In this document: piece after piece, positions 40,803 to 51,500 of the stretch
Layout of the letters: every line of letters starts with the position of its first letter
How positions within the stretch are numbered: the stretch's first letter is position 1
DNA from: Cordylochernes scorpioides
Taxonomy: Eukaryota; Arthropoda; Arachnida; Pseudoscorpiones; Chernetidae
NCBI GenBank assembly: GCA_030710605.1
Contig: CP092870.1
Coordinates: forward strand, 94,990,941-95,054,940
Reading direction: 5' to 3'
Length of the DNA stretch: 64,000 nucleotides
Notes under the pieces: generated by a model
What the model saw: only the letters and a program-made list of their open reading frames with translations
Told to the model about the DNA's origin: nothing
Databases searched by the model: none
Program-made: the position numbers and the translations under genes

Positions 40803-40871
40803 CAGTATATTGTGTGAATAATATCCATTTTATTAAATATTGTTGTTGTTTCTTATCCCCTTGTGTAAAGA

Positions 40872-41593
40872 TTACACGAATTCCATGAGTTCATGCTCCT
40901 CGAGCTGTTTTATGATGAGCAGCGGCCTCTCCCAAAGGTCCTGTTTAGTGCATCTAATGCAAGCCAAAATGTGTTCTGGAGCTGCAGGTGCCAAGCTACA
41001 TTTTGGGCAAGTGGGGTAGATTTTGTTATTATTTTCTATCTTCAATGGCTTGAGATGGCCTGTTCTAAATCTTGTTAGTGTTGTTTGATGCTGTCTATTT
41101 CTGATGTTCAGAGCTCCTCCTGGGTTCACTCCACTGTACCAACTGTGCATAGGTGGGATCCTCCAGTTCTTGTTTATTTTTGTTTTGACTACTGTTTCTA
41201 TTTCTTTAAAAGTAAGTTTATTTTTCTGTGGCAAGGGTTCTTTTGTGCCTTTTTTCGCTAGCACATCAGCAGCTTCATTGCCTTCAATTCCAACATGCGA
41301 GGGTATCCATTGAAGGTGAATTTTTGAGGTTTTTGAGAGTTTTTGGAGATAGCCAATTATGTTCCTGCTTACTTTGTCTCTGAGTTCCCCTGTGTGACTC
41401 AAGTGTTGTATGGCACTTCTACTATCAGTAAGAATCCAGATATCTTGATAATTAGTATTTCTGATGGATTTTAAGGCTTCATAGATGGCTATAAGTTCTG
41501 ATCTGAAGACTGAGCAAAAATCTGGGTTTCTTCTGTTCATTTTCATTTTCTCAATGCTATTTGTGGTTTTGATGAGACAGCCACTGCCAGTGT
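40872..41593 (-). pseudogene. LINE ORF2: RNase H and C-terminus
   Basis: RNase H residues: ELIAIYEAL (Glu), LTDSRSAIQ (Asp) and IPSHVGIEGNEAADVLAK; the first catalytic motif, IYTDGS, lies across the hAT insertion at about 43390. Ends CPKC...PEHILAC, typical of R1/Jockey-type elements. It stops before the 3' tail. Confidence 0.9.
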
Positions 41594-41601
41594 GTCCTAG
41601 C

Positions 41602-43370
41602 TAGGGCCTCCAATCCCGGGATCCCGGAACCAAATAATGATCCCGAAATCCCGGGATTCTGCTCGAAAAATCCCGGGATTACTGGGATAAATGAAGCAGA
41701 ATCTGACCTTTCCGAGGATGACAATAAGGACACTTCTCCATTTAACGTTAGCCTAGAGGTAGCACATCCCTCATTCCCTGAAGCAATTTATCCACAATCT
41801 CCAGTATTTTCAAAGAAAAATATGAATGAAGTGACGAAAAAAGCTCGCGTGGTTGTGAAATTGTTCAAACGATCGCCGCTGAAGAACGAGATCTTACTGA
41901 ACTACATGCGGCAAGATAATCGCATTTCCACCAGTATGTGTCTCATTCTCGACTGCAGAACGCGCTGGGATAGTTTATTGAACATGTTGGAGAGACTTCT
42001 CAGTGTGAAGTCAGCGATTCAGAAGGCGCTAATAGATGTGAATGCAAATGTCCATCTAACTGATGAAGATTTTGATATCATGACGCAAGTAATTTCCGCA
42101 CTGAAACCATTTCGGGCAGCTGTGGCGGCTATCTGTAGACGCGACTTTTGACTGCAGAAGCAACAGTAAAGTTTCTTCTGGAGGAGCTGCAAGCACAATC
42201 TCATTCTCTCAGCAAAGATCTGCAAAAATCTTTTCAAAAGAGAATTTTAGAAGAGCGATGCAATAAAACATCTTTAGTCCTCCAATATCTGCACAATCCG
42301 CAAGCACAGTTAGAAAAAAAGAAAATGGTCAAAGACTTTAGCGTGAAATTGCTTTTGCGTCTTAAACCGTTACAGGAACAAATGGCCGAAGTAAGAATTC
42401 AGGCTGATAATTCGCAACTTCCTCGGAGTTTACAAGAACGCCATGAGCCATCACAATCGAATGACCATCTTACAATTGAGCGCCGATTGCAAGAAGCTAT
42501 TGAGGCTGCCTCTTCAACTTCAATTGCAATACCTACACCAGACGCCGCATCCTACTCAACTATGATTAACCACGAACTTAATATTGCTGCTCAGTCAGGC
42601 AAACGAGGACCCCATTTAGAGAGTGTGTATCAATACTTGTTGACAATTCCTCCAACGTCTGTGGAATCGTGGAATCGGAAAGAGTCTTCTCCTCCTCTGG
42701 ATACCTATGCAATAAGATACGTTCTAGTTTGCATGATGACACTCTTGACAAATTATCTTTCCTACGCTCAAATCTTTCTCGAAATTGAATTTTTATCCTT
42801 AAAATAAAGTAATTCGTGGTTTTTAAAACGGTGCTGTCTTCTTTTTAAACATTAAAACATAGTTGGGCAAAATGCAATAATGATTACATTTTCTATAATC
42901 ACAATTGCAAATAATCATGATTACATTTGCTATAATTACAATTACAAATTATTTTAATCACAATTGCTATCTCTCTCTCTCTCTCATTATATATAGAATT
43001 ACGAGTAATTATGTTTACATTCTAATGCAATTAAATTTTTTTGCAAAGTAATGCATTGCAAAGTAATCGTAATTACAAGGTAATGTATTACTTTGAATGG
43101 ATTACTGCCCAACACTGCATTAAGAGATGTGGTCTAAGAATTCCAAGAACATAATTTTTTTCCAGATATGTGTCCAGTAATTTTCATCGAAGTAAGTGCC
43201 ACGTCATTGGCACTATATAAAATAAAAAATTAAAAATATAACAAACGAAACGATATACCTCTTGGCGTAGAAAGACGAAAATGTTTTTCAATCCCGGGAT
43301 ATCCCGGGATTGAGAAAAAAGCAATCCCGAATCCCGGGATTGAAAATATGTACCGGGATTGGAAGCCCTA
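41602..43370 (+). mobile_element. hAT transposon inserted in the LINE
   Basis: Terminal repeats TAGGGCCTCCAATCCCGG and (inverted) CCGGGATTGGAAGCCCTA; 8-bp target duplication GTCCTAGC at 41594-41601 and 43371-43378. Sub-terminal ATCCCGGGAT palindromes repeat at both ends (possible transposase-binding sites). 1769 bp. Confidence 0.95.
41822..42807 (+). pseudogene. hAT transposase, C-terminal part, frameshifted
   Basis: LILDCRTRWDSLLNMLERLL is the conserved hAT region before the last catalytic part. A frameshift near 42150 moves to KFLLEELQAQ..., and the dimerisation segment RGPHLESVYQYLLTIPPTSV is followed by a second frameshift near 42680, after which the remaining conserved block lies in another frame. 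The N-terminal BED zinc finger and first catalytic region are missing. Confidence 0.85.
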
Positions 43371-45405
43371 GTCCTAGCTAGTCTCTGCTACCATCGGTAT
43401 AAATAGTTATTGCATTTTTAGGAATGTTATTAATTATTTCTTATGATAATTGTTTTAAGTATTCTGGATTTTGGCATTGTTTGTTGGTGGGTTCATTTAA
43501 AGAGGCATTAAAAATAACATTTTGTAGTGGTTCGCATGGATAAATTTTTTCTGCTAAATAATTTTCTTCTACTTTATATTTTAAAAATCCATTTCTTTTG
43601 GCCAGGTGGAGAGGGCCTTCTTTTTTGAGTCTTAGATTGGATTCCCAATTAAGTATGTAATTGGAAGTTCTGTGTTTGTTTCCATAACTCTTGATTTTGT
43701 TTATATATTTTGGCAGATTGTAGCTTCTTCTATCCTTTAAGGGCATAATGTCTGCCTCGTAAAGTACAATATCGTTAGGGCAGGTATTTCGAAGACCTGT
43801 AATAATTCTAGCTGCACTTAGTTGTATCCTTTCCAGTGATTTTAGATTTGTTTCAGATGCTGTACCATAGATTTGATATCCATATTCCAGGATAGGTCTA
43901 ATTAGAGATGTGTAAGTTAATTTTAGTGTGGCTGCATCGGCTCCCCACTCTCTTCCTGAAATATATTTCAGGATTTTTAGTCGGTCTCTTCCTTTTCTAA
44001 TAACTTCTTCAATATGTTTACTGGCGTTAATTTCTGGATCTAGGGTGTAGCCAAGATATTTAGGATGTTTATTATATTGTTATTGTTGTTCTTTCAGAAT
44101 AATTTTTGGCCTTATTTTGTATAGTTTCTTATCAGTAGTAAAAAGACAGGTTTCAGATTTTTGAGGGTTAAATTCTAATTTATGTTTATTAGCAAATTTT
44201 TCTAGGTGGAAAAGAGTCTTGTTCAAATCCCTTTCAGCTTTTTTCCAGTTAGTGTTACTGCTCCATAGAATAATGTCATCAGCGAAAAGTCTAATATTGG
44301 TTTTATGTGAAATTTTTTCTTCTATGCCTGCAATAAATAGGGTGAAGAGAGTTGGGCTAAGGACTGATCCTTGTGGTAATCCTTGGTACAATTTGAAGGT
44401 TTTAGATAGAGTTCCATTATATTTGACCCTGATGTATCTATTTTTAAGGAAATCATTTATCCAAGTGATAGCTTTTCCATCAATTTTGAAATGCTTGTAT
44501 AATTTTGTAATTAACTTGTTTTTCCATACTTTATCAAAAGCTTGTGTAAGGTCTAAAAAAGCAGCTATGGTGTGGTTAGTTGGTTTTCTGTTTTGTGCAT
44601 CTTTTACCTTTTGTGTGAAAAATAAGAGTTGGTCTATTGTCCCATGTCCTTTCCTAAATCCATATTGTCCTTCTGGTAAGAGATTTTTTGTGTCGAGGTG
44701 GTAGGTGAGTCGTCTGAGTATAATTTTTTCCATTAATTTGCAGCAAATACTTGTGAGGGAGATAGGTCGGTAGTTTTTTGGGTCATCAGCAGATTTGTCA
44801 AGCTTTTTAATAGGAATTATTGTTGCAGTTTTCCAGTCTTGAGGCAATTTTCCGGTTTTCCAGGAGTTATTGAAAATATCAAGAAGTCTTTCTTTGCCAT
44901 TTTTGCCCAAGTTTGATATCATTTGGCCATGGATTCCATATGGCCCAGGAGTCTTGTTTAGGTCAGTGTTTTCTAATGCATAATCTAGCTCTTTCATATT
45001 GATTTTTTCATGGAAAATATTATGAGTGCTGGTGAAATTTTTACAGTCATGAATAATCTTTCGGGCCTTTTTTTCAACTTTCTTATCTTTTATTTCAAAT
45101 TTGATTTTACTACTTATTTGATATGAATTACCTAAAAGATTAGCAGCATTTTTGTCATTAGTTGCTGGGGTACCATCTGTATTCTTAATCATATTTGTGT
45201 TTTCAGTTTGTGGCTGGGCTCTGTCAATTTGTTTTGCCAAATGCCAAAGTTTTGTATTTGGGTTTCTTGGGTTCAGGTTTTCACAAGTTTGTTTCCATTT
45301 TTCCCTTTTCATATTTACATATGACCTTTTTATTTTTGCATTCACAATGTTCAGTTCAGTTCTACAATTTGTTTGGTTTTGGGTGCACTTTTTTTTGTAG
45401 TTCAT
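43371..45405 (-). pseudogene. LINE ORF2: reverse transcriptase and connector
   Basis: Contains KTPGPYGIHGQMI, NYRPISLTSICCKLMEKI, FLDLTQAFDKVW, GLPQGSVLSPTLFTLFI and the catalytic RLFADDIILW. Beyond a stop near 44078 the frame continues through a connector (ILEYGYQIYG-type) to KQLS and another stop at 43441, then IYTDGS at about 43390. Diverged but recognisable throughout. Confidence 0.9.
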
Positions 45406-46276
45406 TTCTTTTAGTTATAAGTGTTTGAATATCTTTTGCCTGGTGTGTATAATTTGGAATCCATTTCTTAATATTACCTCTTGGTATTGAAACTTTGGCT
45501 GCTTTAATAATGGTGTTTTTGAAAGATATCCAATTTTGTTCCAGATCTTTTATTCTAGTGGGTGCTTTTCTAAAGTCTTCATTGGTGTTTTGCTGGTAAA
45601 GATTCCAATTAGCCTTTTTGAAGTTCCAGAATTTTTCTTTAATTGAGCTTGTTTTGGTCTTGGTGCTAATTTCTATCAAAATAGGCAAATGATCACTTCC
45701 AATACTTTTTAATATTTGCCATTTGCATTTGTGGAAAATGTCAGGACTGGAGAAACTTATATCAAGTGCTTGTGCAGTATTATAGCTGTAGGAATGGTGG
45801 GTAGGATTCCCATCATTTAAGCACATGAAGGCATTGTCGTCAAATAAGTTTGAAAGTATTTTGCCTCTTGGGTTTGGCATGGAACATCCCCATAGTTGAT
45901 GTTTGGCATTAAGGTCACCTACAATAATAGTGTTGTCTGTAAGAAATTGAGATATTGTTCCATCATCAATAAGTTTATTGTTTGGTGGGTGATACATATT
46001 GAATATGTTGATGGTTTTGTTTTGACTGAGGTAGACTTGGATACCTTGGGCTTCGAGGTCTGATGTATTTGGAATAGTAATGGCTATGTCTTCATAGTAC
46101 AAATTCTTGATTAAAAATGCAAGGCCACCCCCTTCTTTATTTCTGTCTTTTCTGAGGATATTGTAGTTGATCATGGCACCATGATCCAGGCACACTTTGG
46201 TGAAAGTCTGACTTTGCCTGTAGTTTGAGGCCGTTCCTAACATGGAAGCAGACGCCTTTGCTGCCGACTCTAACAT
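45362..46276 (-). pseudogene. LINE ORF2: APE endonuclease, N-terminally incomplete
   Basis: GGGLAFLIKN, NMYHPPNN, IIVGDLNAKHQLWG (catalytic Asp/Asn), ALDISFSSPD and IGSDHLPILIEI (catalytic Asp-His) are present. The first about 60 residues, with the WN and E(T/H) motifs, are replaced by the 5' module. The frame differs from the reverse transcriptase by one. Confidence 0.88.
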
Positions 46277-46494
46277 GAGTACAGACGCAGCTCCTCCGTA
46301 TCCCTGGAGTGGGACCCTTGCTGAGGTCTATCAACTGGGTCAGTTGAAGTCAGGATTTTTAAAGAGGTCTACTCCTCTTCTAACAATGCTGCTGTTGGTC
46401 CGCGACTGCTTATTCGTCAGTTATTCTGCTTGTTTCGCAGCTGGCCTTCATATCTGAAGGTCGTTCCCCTATCCGCCACCTGGGGACGCGCCCT

Positions 46495-47745
46495 ATGTGT
46501 ACTATCCATAATTGATATTTTCATCATCCAAAGTGCCATCTCCACTATGGGGGCTGTCCCTCACCTAGAGTAAATTGAGACCATTATAGACCCAGCAACA
46601 ACTACAAGAGACTACCAAGAAATGTGCACTATCCATAGATGACAGAGGTCACTATTTTCATCATCCAAAGTGCCATCTCCACTATGGGGGGCTGTCCCTC
46701 ACCTAGAGTAAAATGAGACCATTATAGACCCAGCAACAACTACAAGAGACTACCAAGAAATGTGCACTATCCATAGATGACAGAGGTCACTATTTTCATC
46801 ATCCAAAGTGCCATCTCCACTATGGGGGCTGTCCCTCACCTAGAGTAAATTGAGACCATTATAGACCCAGCAACAACTACAAGAGACTACCAAGAAATGT
46901 GCACTATCCATAGATGACAGAGGTCACTATTTTCATCATCCAAAGTGCCATCTCCACTATGGGGGCTGTCCCTCACCTAGAGTAAATTGAGACCATTATA
47001 GACCCAGCAACAACTACAAGAGACTACCAAGAAATGTGCACTATCCATAGATGACAGAGGTCACTATTTTCATCATCCAAAGTGCCATCTCCACTATGGG
47101 GGCTGTCCCTCACCTAGAGTAAAATGAGACCATTATAGACCCAGCAACAACTACAAGAGACTACCAAGAAATGTGCACTATCCATAGATGACAGAGGTCA
47201 CTATTTTCATCATCCAAAGTGCCATCTCCACTATGGGGGCTGTCCCTCACCTAGAGTAAATTGAGACCATTATAGACCCAGCAACAACTACAAGAGACTA
47301 CCAAGAAATGTGCACTATCCATAGATGACAGAGGTCACTATTTTCATCATCCAAAGTGCCATCTCCACTATGGGGGCTGTCCCTCACCTAGAGTAAATTG
47401 AGACCATTATAGACCCAGCAACAACTACAAGAGACTACCAAGAAATGTGCACTATCCATAGATGACAGAGGTCACTATTTTCATCATCCAAAGTGCCATC
47501 TCCACTATGGGGGCTGTCCCTCACCTAGAGTAAATTGAGACCATTATAGACCCAGCAACAACTACAAGAGACTACCAAGAAATGTGCACTATCCATAGAT
47601 GACAGAGGTCACTATTTTCATCATCCAAAGTGCCATCTCCACTATGGGGGCTGTCCCTCACCTAGAGTAAAATGAGACCATTATAGACCCAGCAACAACT
47701 ACAAGAGACTACCAAGAAATGTGCACTATCCATAGATTTTTTTAA
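46495..47745. repeat. 137-bp satellite, about nine units
   Basis: Unit starts at the GACAGAGGTCAC landmark: 46641, 46779, 46916, 47053, 47190, 47327, 47464, 47601, plus a first partial unit. Units differ by only a few bases (TAAATTGAG or TAAAATGAG; one extra G at about 46688). A diverged unit at 47840-47990 (CCAAAGTGCCATCAGGTTGG) lies outside. It abuts the LINE 5' module. Confidence 0.95.
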
Positions 47746-48470
47746 AAATTATCTCATTGTATAATTATACAAGGTCATGGAGATTGATATCATGGAATAA
47801 ATTTATATTCTTGGTAGGGTTGGAATATAGGTTTTGTCTATATCTATAAATGATAGATTTTTTTTATCTTCCAAAGTGCCATCAGGTTGGGCTTCACAGA
47901 ACATCATTTGATTTTCCACAATGTAAATTGACGACTAATACTGCCTGCATAAGGGCTTCTATAATCCAATACAGGTTTGTGACCAAAGCAAGGTGCCACT
48001 AAAATAAATATCATGCTATAAAATTGTATTCTCAAATAATGAATTCAGATAAATAGGGGAGAGAAGAAAAGAAAAACATTTATTTAAACTTTTCATAAAA
48101 TACAATTTCACAAATATGTACAAAAAAAATTTACATTCCAAATATACACCAGATTTAAAAAAAGAAGAAGAAAGAAATCATAGAAAAGTTTCAATAGAAT
48201 ATGGATGGACCGTAGAAGTAAGCTGTGGGGAGGCACAATCACAAGAGGACAGGTTTTTAAGAATAAATGGCTCACAAAAAAACACATATAGAAAACATGG
48301 TACAAGAGGCATTCCAAAAATGTTTGGTAAAGGTTCAGAAATATATAATACAGAAGCAGTTGTGGATTTGGAAAAAAATAAATCGTTCTGAAAAAAAAAG
48401 GCACAATATTCAGTAAATTAGGTCCAAAACATTTCTTATATTGTAAGGAAAGGCTGCAACAGGTTCTCCA
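47746..48470. other. Spacer, no gene
   Basis: AT-rich except for the diverged satellite unit. An open frame at 48116-48391 has no recognisable motif. Confidence 0.4.
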
Positions 48471-48591
48471 TCACCTCCCCCAGAAGAACGAGGGGGGAGG
48501 CGGGGGGGGCATGAGTATCCTGGACAGCACCATCACTGCCACGGCCACGATCAGGGCCACGACCACGGCCACTCCCAGCACTGTCCTCCAG
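48471..48591 (-). CDS. Coiled-coil gene exon 6: membrane anchor and stop
   Basis: Acceptor GGTGTGTAG. WRTVLGVAVVVALIVAVAV then MVLSRILM, six Pro and SFFWGR, stop at 48471-48473. The hydrophobic stretch is long enough for one membrane span. Confidence 0.75.
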
Positions 48592-51500
48592 CTACACACC
48601 ACAGTACTCTACTAGTCAAACCCTTGTATGTGAGATACACATGATGTATGGTACAAATATGGCTAACAACATAAAGATCTTAGAGAGAAAATGGACTCAA
48701 TAAACTAATACAGAATAAAACTCCTCTATAGTGAACTCTAATAGGACTGAGTCTTTGGTTCATTATATAGTTCACTGTATTATAAGATAAAAAATGGGGG
48801 ATAAGCACAAGGTAATAATAGGACCAAATAAATAGTGTACAACATTGTTACCATCATCAGACAAAAGTACTGAATGAGAAATTATATCACAGCACTGTTA
48901 TATCAAGTTGAGATAACAGTATGTGTACATGCAGTGCACACCACAACATCACAAGAATGTTACAATGAAAGGATAGTTGCAAAAAGGGAAATCAATTTGC
49001 ACAAAGAATTTATTTTATTTAATAAAAGATTGATGGCACTTACACGCACATCAAGAATATCATTCGGTAAGATATGCTCTCTCTCTCTGAGGTCCACACA
49101 CAATTTGAACTATAGTTTAGAAGCACAAGGTAATAAGACCAAATCCATAAATTGTGACAGATAGAGGCTGCCTGGCCGGCGGCATTCATAGTTCTTAAAA
49201 TTAAAGATACTTCAGCCAGTAAATCTTTTAAAAACCTTTAATATTAAGAACTATAAATTGTGACGTTTACAGTATTTAAAGAAACATCACACATTATTTA
49301 TATATTTTAATTAGGTCTTATAACCCTGTGGTAAACTCAATATATTCAAACTACAATGAATCACATTCTAGGGGGCTAGTCATGGCCTTTACTCTCAGTG
49401 GAGGATCAGATCTAAACAGCCCGCCGCCCCATCTGTATTGGAAAATACAGTAGAACAACCTCCATGAGAGGTCACTCTCGCTAAAGGACATCTCTCTACA
49501 AAGGATAGAATTCATCAGACACAGCGATTTCCAGTGATTGCCGAATCATTGGAAATAAAAAATGATAAGATATTGAGAGCTAGTTTGTTTCCTATACTAT
49601 CCAGTGTTGACCTCAAATTTGTTCTTATCAAATGCTAAGTGGGTGGATCAAGCAACAAGGCTGTGGCAGCATTCGCTGAGGTAAACTTCTTGTCTTATCT
49701 CAGAGATAACCTGGAACAATGTCCGTGTAGACACAGATACACCTCCATCTACAAGACCTCGAGAAACCTTTCGTGGTTTCATCCTTATCTTGAAGATGAA
49801 CTCATTTTTACACTATTTTTATGAAAGATTCTTCAGCGCTGTATTCAAAACCTAGTTCAAATTACTGTTTTTCTAAGATAATTCATTCTAGAAGAAGATA
49901 AATTCAAAAGAAAGTGGTAACAAATGGTTGTTCTTGAATACAAGACACTCATCAGAAACTGGTAACAAATCACTATTCTTGAATTCAAGATACTTGGAAG
50001 AAGCTGGAAAACATGGCATTTTAGGGATGAGACTACAATCTTGAATACATCGCTATCAGTCAGTATATTAGATTTCCATGATTACCTAGAGATGAGGTCA
50101 TCAGATACTAGGGCCTTGAGCTGCTCATGCTCATCTGTCAGCTTGCGGACCTGATGCTGCAGGGCTTCTACATGGGCAGCAGTCTCCATCAGTTCCCTGC
50201 ACAGTGCCAAAGTTGCATATCTCCCTAGTTGCTTAACTATTGCATATCTTCCTAGCTACATAACTCCCAAGTTGCATATCCCCATAATTACCATATCCTA
50301 TAAATTGAATATCTTCCTAGTTACAACATCCCCTAAGTGCGTGAGGCCACCTTGAATCTTTATAAGCATACGTGAATTTTCCTCGCTTGTTAATAGCGTC
50401 AGTTGATGGCAAGCAGCATTTGAATGAGGTAGTGTTTAGTGCTCTTGTTGGATTTTCCTTGTAATGAAAAATGACGGAACGACTGGAGCAGCGCTATTGC
50501 ATCAAAATTTGCCAGAATGAATACCATAATCACTGGTGACAAGTTCTGGGTGTACGGTATGACTTGGAAATCAAATACCAGTCGTAACAGTGGAAGCATT
50601 CCACATGAATAAGTCCAAAGAAGACCTGCCAAGTGTTCAGCAATGTCAAAATGAGGCTGACTGTTTTCTTTGATTCCCGCGGTGTGGTACACTACAGGGT
50701 CAAACAATCACCAAAGAGGGGTTGTCCTCCTACGTGATGCTATGCGGCGCAAGAGACCAGAGTTGTGATCAAAAGACAATTGGCATTCCCATTATGACAA
50801 TGCTCCAACACATTCCTCTCACTTAATAAAGACAAGTGCAATGTCTACCAATACATGGCCATGGCCCGTAAAGTATGGTAGTGGTGGCCTCTCCATGGCC
50901 GATTTTTGGCAGAAATTCCAAGAGACGGTTATAAGTGGAGGCAATTCTCCTGAAAGATCTGATCGAGTCATTCTGAGAATTTATACCAATTACATTTTTA
51001 TGATAATATGTTTGTTTTTTAATAATATCATCAAATATTATCTCTACAGAACTTAGTGCAATGATAAAAGTTATTAAATGAGAGGGCTCACTCAATAACT
51101 TTTGCCATTATAGTAAGTACAGAAGAACCTTCCTGTAAAGGACAACACCTAGTTGAAGAGCCAAACTGTCCTTTAGGGAGAGATGTCCTCTTACCGGAGA
51201 GTTTCTAAATAGTAAAAATGGTAATTTTGCAAATGAAAACTGTCCTTTGTAGAGAGGTGTCTGCTAGCGGGGTGTCCGCTAAAGGGAGGTTCTACTGTAT
51301 CATGTAGAGATAATATTTTATTATATTATTTAAAAAAAACCACATTGAGAGAAAATTTTAATAGTTACAAATTTATCGATAGATAACAATTGAATTTATA
51401 AATGTAGTTCTGGGAATATATTTCTATCCATGACGCGTGAAAAGCCAAACTGATTCGATTTTTCAGTATAAGTTTGAGACAAGGTGGAGTGCGAATATAC

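Larger units (their letters stand above)
40866..46310 (-). mobile_element. Jockey-like LINE, disrupted by a hAT element
   Basis: On the minus strand: 5' module (46150-46310), APE-type endonuclease, reverse transcriptase, RNase H, C-terminal Cys-rich end, stop, and a short 3' end ACACAAGGGGATAAGAAACA with an ACA-type tail. ORF2 is damaged by loss of the endonuclease N-terminus, a frameshift near 45380, in-frame stops near 44078 and 43441, and the hAT insertion. No ORF1 is seen. Confidence 0.9.

Noticed and set aside
44219-45400. Plus-strand open frames opposite the LINE reverse transcriptase
   Set aside because: Shadows of the minus-strand ORF2; hydrophobic composition is a mirror effect.
48116-48404. 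Open frames of 91 and 98 codons on opposite strands
   Set aside because: AT-rich, no motif, overlap each other, no splice signals.
48471-48591. KASH domain at the C-terminus of the coiled-coil protein
   Set aside because: KASH peptides end with PPPX and have a lumenal segment of about 30 residues; here six residues follow the Pro run and the segment is too short.
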